From assembly GCA_900074725.1 (NCBI GenBank), contig LT598454.1:440854-504853 (forward strand): DNA of 64,000 bases, written 5' to 3'. Source of the DNA: Lachancea dasiensis (lineage: Eukaryota; Ascomycota; Saccharomycetes; Saccharomycetales; Saccharomycetaceae). Below are positions 55,946 through 64,000 of this stretch, in pieces (within the stretch, counting starts at the first letter, position 1; every line of letters starts with the position of its first letter). The notes below the pieces were generated by a model. That model saw only the letters and a list, made by a program, of their open reading frames with translations, did no database searches and was not told where the DNA came from. The translations under genes were made by a program, and so were the position numbers.

Positions 55946-56711
55946 ATGCAAAATTTACGCAAAAAGGAAACTCGACTTCTTCATTTACTGGCCAGTAACG
56001 ATGTCCGCAGCCTTGTACAACAAGCGAATACCCAGTGTGTCGCAGTGAAATTTGATGTTCAGGATCTGATCAAGCGCAACACTGACATACGGCCATCGTT
56101 TTATTCGTATACTTTGGCGGGTGGCTGTGAAGAGTGGTGTCCGTGACACCGCAATGGAACTACCGGCTAGTAACAAACAGCTCACAGAGCTTTATTGGGA
56201 TTCAATTCTGCTCACAGAAAGCAGCTTTCTAGATCCTGGCCATCTCGACTACCCCAGTTTTCAGAGATTTGTGGTGCAGGAAGTTGGTAACATGCTGACA
56301 ATACTTGATAAAGGCTACAAGATGGACTCTAAGAGGGCGGGCAAATCGCCATGGAGGCACATAGGACTCTCTTACAGTATTCTATATTTTGCAGACTGGT
56401 ACTCAAGCCCTATCTGGTGTAAGAATGATTCTACTCGCCTGCAAGTTGTGCTGACCAGAAATATGCACAATGTCGTTAGGCCGTTATTAATGGCGTTGCT
56501 GGAGTACGCCGCGAATTTGAATCTTGTGATGCTTCGTCTCCACGTTTCAAGAAACGTAGATGGCATCAAAGAGCTTTTGCGCAATTTAAATTGGCTTGGA
56601 GGCCGAATTGTTTCCAACGAGAATCGGTTTAAGGCCTTGGAATGCCTAACACCTCAAGAGGGTACAATGTTTTCAGACGAAAAATATGTCATTATTGAGT
56701 TTGAGTGCTAG
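55946..56711 (+). CDS. OAZ1: Ornithine decarboxylase antizyme Oaz1, expressed by +1 frameshift
   Basis: Two overlapping frames. ORF1 runs from ATG 55,946 (or 55,868, 26 codons earlier) to a TGA at 56,144-56,146; ORF2 continues in the +1 frame to 56,711. ORF1 ends TLAGGCEEWCP, like S. cerevisiae TLASGGFKDWCA-type ending before its GCG-TGA-C site; here the site is CCG-TGA-C. Skipping one T gives ...EWC-P-D-T-A-M-E... and a product of 254 residues (280 with the earlier start; S. cerevisiae 292). ORF1 from 55,946 begins MQNLRKKETRLLHLL, which aligns with the S. cerevisiae start. ORF2 ends DEKYVIIEFEC, the antizyme C-terminus. Antizyme binds ornithine decarboxylase and sends it to the proteasome without ubiquitin; polyamines promote the shift. 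Matches YPL052W in position. Confidence 0.93.
56138..56148 (+). promoter_or_regulatory. Programmed +1 ribosomal frameshift site of OAZ1
   Basis: TGT-CCG-TGA-C: CCG in the P site (56,141-56,143), slow TGA stop in the A site, followed by C. Slipping past the T at 56,144 gives GAC-ACC in the second frame. Confidence 0.88.
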
Positions 56712-57039
56712 TTTAGGAAGCCAAGGCCTGCGTCCGAAGGGCATGTGCTTTTCAGCTCAAGGCAGAAGTTCCTTGCTGCATTGTAGTTCGCGATACCTAG
56801 CAGCATGTTGCATCTGCCAAACGGCACGTTATAAAAAACATTATGAGCTCGCTATGGTCCACGGCAATACACTAGTATGTTGACTTGCAATTTAAATAAA
56901 ATTATCATCTGATGGTTTAAGACTCGTTGAGGGCTGTCCTATATTCCTAACGTATAGAGTGCGTGCTTTACACAAACTAGTTGATGGGAGAATATATAGA
57001 CACTGAACGTCTCATCTCATCGGTCCAAAAACCCCTCCC
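56712..57039. other. OAZ1-CWC21 intergenic region
   Basis: 328 bp with no recognised element. Confidence 0.4.
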
Positions 57040-57465
57040 ATGTCCTTTAATGGTATAGGTCTAAAGAGTGCCAAGGGCTCATCGACATCGGGCCACGTAC
57101 AGCAATCGCTTGTCTCGAGTCAAGATCGGAAGAATGCTAAGGATTACTTAAATCGAGTGGAAAAGACTAAAGCACTGCGACCAAAGGCAAGTAAAAACAA
57201 GCCCAATCGTAAAGATGAGAGCATACTGAAGCACCTTAGCCGGCGAGAACTTGAATTAAGAGTCTCTGAGTATCGAGATAATCTGGAGGACATGCAAGAG
57301 TTAGACAAAGCTGAAATAGATGCAAAGTGCCAGGAGTACAGAGAGCAGTTGGCCGCTGAGCGGGAGGTAGAAGAAAAGGACGAAAAATTACGTACTGCAT
57401 ATGTTTCGCGGAAGAGAAGGACCGCAAAGGATGAAGGCTCAGAAGATAATCAGCAACGAGAATGA
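57040..57465 (+). CDS. CWC21: Spliceosomal protein Cwc21
   Basis: 141 residues. It begins MSFNGIGLKSAKGSSTSGHV, the near-invariant N-terminus of Cwc21/SRm300 proteins that enters the spliceosome core. The rest is charged and helical (about 65-130, LSRRELELRVSEYRDNLEDM), with a cwf21-type helix. Cwc21 contacts Prp8 and Snu114 in the activated spliceosome. In S. cerevisiae it lies between KRE2 and PHO8 (YDR483W-YDR482C-YDR481C), as here with OAZ1 and ARL3 interleaved. Confidence 0.95.
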   Translation: MSFNGIGLKSAKGSSTSGHVQQSLVSSQDRKNAKDYLNRVEKTKALRPKASKNKPNRKDESILKHLSRRELELRVSEYRDNLEDMQELDKAEIDAKCQEYREQLAAEREVEEKDEKLRTAYVSRKRRTAKDEGSEDNQQRE

Positions 57466-57882
57466 TCGAGGAAGGCAGCTCAATCTTTTTAAAGGGCAAT
57501 TTTCTAAGCGCCTAGAACACGTCTCATTCGGCTTTTTTGAGGCCAGTTTACTTTCGAGCTAAGACTCGAGTTTACTCAAGGGCAAAGCTAGCCGTTTTGG
57601 CCTACCTTTCGCCATTTTCTTCTGAGAGTTGTATACAATTGTAGAAAGCACAGAGAAATAGCACATAATTCTTTCCACGATTGGGTTACTGATTGGGTTA
57701 CTCTCCAAAGGCAGTTGGATGTACAATTCGGAATATGTCCTCTTTGATTGTGCATAGATTCGTAGATATTAACCCTTCTTAAGAATTTCCATAGCTTGAA
57801 ATTTGATCTCATCGCCCTCGAACAAAATTGTGGATCGAATATTTTCCCAGTCTAAGCGGCCGAGAACCAATTATTCGCTAAG
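57466..57882. other. CWC21-ARL3 intergenic region
   Basis: 417 bp. A short direct repeat (GATTGGGTTACT twice, about 57,680-57,702) is visible. No gene seen. Confidence 0.45.
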
Positions 57883-58476
57883 ATGTTCCACCTTGCCAAG
57901 GGCCTGTATGCCAACTGGAATCGGAAAGAACAGTACTCGATCTTGATATTAGGTCTTGACAATGCCGGAAAGACAACATTTTTAGAAATGCTTAAGAAGG
58001 AATACTCGAAAAACTCTAAATCACCGGACAGAATAACGCCGACGGTAGGTCAGAATGTGGCCACCATTCCCGTGGAGTCTAGTGTATTGAAATTCTGGGA
58101 TGTGGGAGGTCAAGAATCGCTACGAACGCTGTGGCCGGAGTATTATCGCCAGGCGCACGGAATCATTTTCGTGATCGACAGCGCCGATCGAGCTCGTCTT
58201 GAAGAATGTTGCACGACGCTCAGATCTGTGGTTGCAAACGAAGACGTGGAGGGCATTCCTGTGCTCATGCTGGCCAACAAGCAGGATCGAGACGACCGCA
58301 TGGAGGTTCAAGATATCAAAGAGGTTTTTAATAAGATTGCCGAGCATTTAGGTGCGCGGGACAGTCGTGTGCTCCCAATAAGTGCTCTAACGCAGGATGG
58401 CATCAAAGAAGCTGCGGAATGGATACTGGTGCGTTTGAGACGAAACAAAGTGAACAAGCCTCCGCTGTACAAATAA
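57883..58476 (+). CDS. ARL3: Arf-like GTPase Arl3
   Basis: 197 residues. G1 GLDNAGKT (24-31), switch I PTVGQNVA, G3 WDVGGQE, G4 NKQD and G5 ISALT are intact. It starts MFHL: there is no Gly2 for myristoylation, and MF is a NatC-type N-acetylation start, known to target S. cerevisiae Arl3 to the Golgi through Sys1. Arl3 then recruits Arl1 and the golgin Imh1. Length equals the yeast protein within one residue. Place matches YPL051W. Confidence 0.97.
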   Translation: MFHLAKGLYANWNRKEQYSILILGLDNAGKTTFLEMLKKEYSKNSKSPDRITPTVGQNVATIPVESSVLKFWDVGGQESLRTLWPEYYRQAHGIIFVIDSADRARLEECCTTLRSVVANEDVEGIPVLMLANKQDRDDRMEVQDIKEVFNKIAEHLGARDSRVLPISALTQDGIKEAAEWILVRLRRNKVNKPPLYK

Positions 58477-58736
58477 ATTCCGTAGTGGAGTCTTATGGTG
58501 ACGCTAAAATGTTGGTTCCAGGGTTTCGGGAACTGAGCAGCTGTAATCAGTGATTCAGGAGCTATGAGTCAGCCTCATGAGTAGATGGTTTGGTCTTTTA
58601 ACATTGTCGTCGACTTCCGTCTCGAACGATTGTGACATGTTAATGGAGTGTTTTCCTATAATTACAGGACCAATTGACACATACAATTGTTGTTACCGAA
58701 AGATAGCGGAACACTAGAATCTTCTAATACGTGGCC

Positions 58737-60362
58737 ATGGAGAAGTTGACACGGGGTCCTTATCAGGGAAGCTCCTCGAGGAATGCTTGGAAGCGCGTTT
58801 GTCACTTGCTGTTGGCTTCTGTCATCATTTGTTATGCCTTCGTCCTTCCTTTATCGCCATTCCAGGAATCTTGGAACAAGATATGGTGGAGAAAACCAGC
58901 GAAGAAAAATGTAATATTTTTTGTGACAGATGGTATGGGGCCAGCTTCATTGTCGCTTACCAGATCTTTCAGGCAATTTACCCAAAATCTCACGAGGGAT
59001 GACGTTTTAGTTCTGGATAAGCATCTTGTTGGCTCGTCCCGGACAATGTCGTCCAGTTCCTTAATTACTGATTCAGCTGCAGGTGCCACTGCTTTTTCTT
59101 GTGCTTTGAAGAGTTACAATGGTGCCATTGGTGTTGACTCGAACAAAAACCCTTGTGGTACACTGCTAGAAGCCGCAAAGCTCGAGGGCTATCACACAGG
59201 ACTAGTAGTTACCACAAGAATAACTGATGCAACACCAGCTGCATTCAGCTCACATGTGGATTACAGATTCCAGGAGGATCTCATTGCCCAACACCAGCTA
59301 GGAGAGTATCCACTGGGCCGCATGGTGGATCTGATCATTGGTGGTGGTAGAACGCACTTTTATTCCCAACAAGATGCGGTCTACGGATCGCGTGGAAGTC
59401 GTGCCGATGGACGTAATTTGATAAAAGAGGCAATTGGAGATGGTTGGAGCTATGTCGGAAACCGTAACGAATTTGATGCACTGGATAATGGTCACAATGT
59501 TAGTTTGCCCTTGCTTGCACTTTTAGCCGATTATGACATTCCATTCGATATAGACCGCGATGTCGCCGAATATCCATCGTTGGCTGAAGAAGCCATGACT
59601 GCAATCAACGCTCTTACGGAGGCCACGAAGAACAGCGACAAAGGGTTTTTCCTGTTGATCGAAGGGTCAAGGATTGACCACGCTGGTCATCAGAACGACC
59701 CTGCGGCACAAGTTCGTGAGGTCTTGGCTTTTGACAAGGCTTTTGAAGCAGTCTTGAAATTTGCTGAAGAGAGCAAAGTTGAAACCGTGTTGATATCGAC
59801 CTCTGATCATGAAACCGGTGGTCTTGTTACTGCTAAGCAGAATTCTAAGGCTTATCCTGAGTACATTTGGTATCCTGAGATTTTGAGTAACTCTAAACAT
59901 TCTGGAGAGTACTTAGGAAAGAAATTGTTAGCTTATAAGGGCAACCACAAATCTCAGTTTATTGAAGAGACTATTTTTGAGAAAGGCATGGGTATTAATG
60001 ATTATAAAAAGGAAGATACCGAAGAGCTGATGAAGCTCACATCATCTGGTGAGATCAACGACAAGATCAATGGCATGGTCTCGACCAGAGCACAAATTGG
60101 TTGGACCACGCACGGTCATAGTGCAGTAGATGTTAACATCTATGCACACTCAAATCGTCAAAAAACCTGGTACAATATATTGGAGAGCCTACTGGGAAAC
60201 CATGAAAATACTGAAATTGGCCAGTTCATGGCCAATTACCTCGACCTTGATTTGGACAAAGTAACTGACTTGATCAAGAAGACCAAGCATTCCCCATTTG
60301 TAGAAGGCGTTGCTGTTCAGGATATGAAGTTTGATGAGTATCATGAAGGAATCTTTAAGTAG
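58737..60362 (+). CDS. PHO8: Vacuolar alkaline phosphatase Pho8
   Basis: 541 residues from the ATG (58,737). Short cytoplasmic tail, signal anchor at about 23-45 (VCHLLLASVIICYAFVLPL), then the alkaline phosphatase domain: metal ligand VTDGMGPASL, nucleophile Ser in ITDSAAGATAFSC, VVTTRITDATPAAFSSHV, IEGSRIDHAGHQNDPAA, STSDHETGGL and TTHGHSAVDV, giving all zinc and magnesium ligands. Removes phosphate from peptides and nucleotides in the vacuole; delivered by the AP-3 pathway. S. cerevisiae PHO8 is Pho4-regulated, but no CACGTG is present in the 260 bp upstream here. Convergent with MNN9 (138 bp). Confidence 0.97.
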   Translation: MEKLTRGPYQGSSSRNAWKRVCHLLLASVIICYAFVLPLSPFQESWNKIWWRKPAKKNVIFFVTDGMGPASLSLTRSFRQFTQNLTRDDVLVLDKHLVGSSRTMSSSSLITDSAAGATAFSCALKSYNGAIGVDSNKNPCGTLLEAAKLEGYHTGLVVTTRITDATPAAFSSHVDYRFQEDLIAQHQLGEYPLGRMVDLIIGGGRTHFYSQQDAVYGSRGSRADGRNLIKEAIGDGWSYVGNRNEFDALDNGHNVSLPLLALLADYDIPFDIDRDVAEYPSLAEEAMTAINALTEATKNSDKGFFLLIEGSRIDHAGHQNDPAAQVREVLAFDKAFEAVLKFAEESKVETVLISTSDHETGGLVTAKQNSKAYPEYIWYPEILSNSKHSGEYLGKKLLAYKGNHKSQFIEETIFEKGMGINDYKKEDTEELMKLTSSGEINDKINGMVSTRAQIGWTTHGHSAVDVNIYAHSNRQKTWYNILESLLGNHENTEIGQFMANYLDLDLDKVTDLIKKTKHSPFVEGVAVQDMKFDEYHEGIFK

Positions 60363-60500
60363 CGTTCTTCAAAAAGATGGCTCTTATTCACTGAATAGTT
60401 TAAAGGAAGATATTAGATAATATACTATACATGCACCTTTGTTTCACTTAAAGATAACTAAAACCTTCCATGGATGCCAAATAATCTCCAGGATTTTCTG

Positions 60501-62188
<1,688 letters not shown>

Positions 62189-63406
62189 TCACCGCGGGAG
62201 TGCCTGAAAATCGTCCCATACCTTGTCGCAAATAGACATGAACATTTTCTTGTCTGTCGCGGCTTCAAGAAGCGAGAATGAAAATCCAAAACTGTCATTC
62301 TGCAATCGCAATTCTCCATCCATTGTTGTACCAGCCATATGCGTGCTCCTGGTATCTCCTGTGGGCTCTGCTCCTTCCTCAATTGCCAAATCCACTTCCT
62401 CATTATCGCTTTCTGCCTTTGCCACGGCGGGCTTCATCTTTGATGCTTCTTTTGGGCTTCGTCTGGCAGAAGCAGCTGGGTTCATTACAGGTGTTTGACG
62501 GCCTTTGGAACCGAAAAACTCATCGCGAGCGCTTTGAGGTTGCGCTTGAAACGGCGCCCAGCGACTTTCACTATTGCCAAATAGATCACGCGTTCCGACA
62601 CCAGGGTTCTGATTTCGATAAGTCTCGAAATCTTGCTGCAAAGTCGCGCCTGGAATGGAAGTATTAGGAAACGGAGGTTGTAACACGGTATATGGAACTG
62701 GAGCAATCATGTAGGGCATTTGGTAGCTATTCTGAATGGGGCCGTGACCCATTTGGTAGCCCATGGCGGTGGGGGGAGGCTGTGCATAATAGCCATATGG
62801 GGTGAACGGAGCGGCGTTGGCGTTTGCCAAGGCGGACCAATGTGTAAGTCGGGGTTTTCTCTGAATTCGTGGGTCTGATTCAGTAGGTCTGCCCAAATAT
62901 TGGACTCTAGCTCTTCCTCTGGGATGGCGAGTGGTGTGCGCCGGCGCGCTCCTGGCTCCATTTTGTGCGTTCATGTGTCCATGTCCCTTGCTTGCGGTTG
63001 ATCTTGATCTACTTTCGATGCCATTGGAACATATTTTGAGGGGCGGGGGGATCCTACGCCGCTTGAGAGACTTCGAGCTGGTTCTGCTTGCGTTGGCTTC
63101 TAAATCACCGGACCCGGATACTATTGCATTTGGGGTTTGTTGAACTTGTTCGAGAATCGCTTCCTCTGGAACGTCTGATGAATTTTTTATGACGTCTTTC
63201 TGTCGCTCACTCAGTCTTTGAATCGCCCCTTTTTGATCTTTGGCAATATCCCTCGACATCTGCATCGTTGAAAGCATTCGGCCATCCATATTACCCAAAC
63301 CTGGAGAGACACACTGTAGCCCCAGCTTTATGAGCCTTTGACGATTTTCCTTTTCCTTAGAAGGATCTTTCTCTGCATTGGTATGTGATTCCGGGGTCTT
63401 GTTCAT
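62189..63406 (-). CDS. DIG1: Dig1/Dig2-type MAPK-regulated inhibitor of Ste12
   Basis: 405 residues, mostly disordered. Blocks shared with S. cerevisiae Dig1: SLKRRRIPPPLKI, RARVQYLGRP, a Tyr/Pro/Met-rich stretch (about 200-250, PYGYYAQPPP), DLAIEEGAEPT, and a C-terminal ELRLQNDSFGFSFSLLEAATDKKMFMSICDKVWDDF. Dig1 holds Ste12 and Tec1 silent until Fus3/Kss1 signalling. DIG1 (YPL049C) follows MNN9 and DIG2 (YDR480W) follows PHO8 in S. cerevisiae; here a single gene follows both, so it is the pre-duplication copy. Confidence 0.9.
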   Translation of the reverse strand: MNKTPESHTNAEKDPSKEKENRQRLIKLGLQCVSPGLGNMDGRMLSTMQMSRDIAKDQKGAIQRLSERQKDVIKNSSDVPEEAILEQVQQTPNAIVSGSGDLEANASRTSSKSLKRRRIPPPLKICSNGIESRSRSTASKGHGHMNAQNGARSAPAHTTRHPRGRARVQYLGRPTESDPRIQRKPRLTHWSALANANAAPFTPYGYYAQPPPTAMGYQMGHGPIQNSYQMPYMIAPVPYTVLQPPFPNTSIPGATLQQDFETYRNQNPGVGTRDLFGNSESRWAPFQAQPQSARDEFFGSKGRQTPVMNPAASARRSPKEASKMKPAVAKAESDNEEVDLAIEEGAEPTGDTRSTHMAGTTMDGELRLQNDSFGFSFSLLEAATDKKMFMSICDKVWDDFQALPR

Positions 63407-63783
63407 GTCTTAAGGCTCCTCTGATTCAGTATACGTAACATGGGGCTCCTATTCGGACAACTCATCGCCTACATATAATTTAGAGAGGTATTATCTATCA
63501 CCTGTGAAGCGATGAGCTCTTTATCTCTATATACGATCATAGATTGTCGCATGTTTTCTCAAAAACGCTATCAATGGCAGGTAGGGTGTATGGTCTCGAG
63601 GCTATACTTGCTGGTGGTTTTCTAGTACTTTCAGAGCGAGTCAGAGTCGGCAGTTGCTGACTCGCTTAACAGTTTTCCAATTTGTTGGTAGACATCGTTT
63701 ACAATAATCTGAGTAGTTGATACTTAATCTGAAACTTGTAAAGCAACTTCTGGTGGTCTCGCAGTGGGTATTTGGACTATAGA
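63407..63783. other. DIG1 upstream region
   Basis: 377 bp from the DIG1 ATG to the LTR. Contains the DIG1 promoter; no specific site assigned. Confidence 0.4.
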
Positions 63784-64000
63784 TATTGAGGCGAATCTGA
63801 TTCATCAGTAGAAAGCTTACTAAATTTGTCTTGTAAGTCGGACATAGTCATTGTAAGATGAGTAACTTGGATCTAGGGAATTCTACTTATCTCTCCATGA
63901 TTATTTTAGGCATTAGAGTTGGTTCAGCTACCTGAACAAAAGCCTGGTATTTATACAATTCTCACTCGGTGACTCTGGTCAACATATTTATTAATCACCA
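63784..64000 (-). mobile_element. LTR of the same copia-like family, cut by the window end
   Basis: Starts TATTGAGGCGAATCTGATTC at 63,784 and matches the reverse complement of the 54,516 LTR with only three differences by eye over 217 bp. Both ATGs near the LTR 3' end are kept. On the minus strand this is the 3' end of an LTR, so a complete element or another solo LTR extends to the right. The flanking 5 bp at the left is ATAGA; its partner would be outside. Confidence 0.93.

Overview
The window is nuclear DNA of a budding yeast of the family Saccharomycetaceae. Almost every gene reads as a clear ortholog of a named Saccharomyces cerevisiae gene, genes are nearly intron-free, and intergenic spaces are short. 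Gene order is informative. Neighbours from S. cerevisiae chromosome XVI (VPS28, CWC27, TIM50, ALD6, MFM1, GRX5, SUR1, LGE1, LEE1, KTR6, OAZ1, ARL3, MNN9, DIG1) are interleaved with neighbours from chromosome II (COS111, LDH1, KTR3, FTH1, DUR1,2, EXO5, YSY6, TOS1, CSH1, CDC28, IFA38, AMN1, SLI15, CNS1). At the right end they are interleaved with chromosome IV genes (KRE2, CWC21, PHO8). Such double-conserved synteny is expected of a lineage that did not undergo the whole-genome duplication, for example Lachancea or a close relative. The genus is an inference.

Left part (1-14.9 kb): the 3' end of VPS28, then CWC27, TIM50, a COS111-like F-box gene and an ALD6 ortholog with a mitochondrial-type N-terminus. 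Next comes a strikingly GC-rich stretch, about 7.1-13.7 kb, with LDH1, an HSL-type esterase, KTR3, MFM1 and the beginning of FTH1. Middle (14.9-39.9 kb): urea amidolyase DUR1,2, GRX5, EXO5, YSY6, a gap of nearly 2.8 kb with a decayed LTR, TOS1, the SUR1/CSH1 ancestor, YIM1, CDC28, IFA38, LGE1 (with a well-marked 5' intron) and AMN1. Right part (40-64 kb): an elongin-C-like reading frame without a start codon, LEE1, a probable ICS2 ortholog, SSY1, SLI15, CNS1, the KRE2/KTR6 ancestor, two solo LTRs in front of the frameshifted antizyme gene OAZ1, CWC21, ARL3, PHO8, MNN9, DIG1, and a nearly intact LTR running off the right edge.

Several genes share pathways: KTR3, KRE2/KTR6 and MNN9 in Golgi mannosylation; SUR1/CSH1 and IFA38 in sphingolipid and very-long-chain lipid synthesis; CWC27 and CWC21 in the spliceosome; CDC28, AMN1 and SLI15 in the cell cycle. 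No tRNA, snoRNA, rRNA, centromere or CRISPR was seen. The most notable items are the OAZ1 +1 frameshift site (CCG-TGA-C), the LGE1 intron with a non-preferred AAG acceptor, the GC-rich island, the elongin-C-like relic or gene, and a young copia-type LTR family whose reading frame opens inside the LTR. No wholly new multi-gene system was evident.
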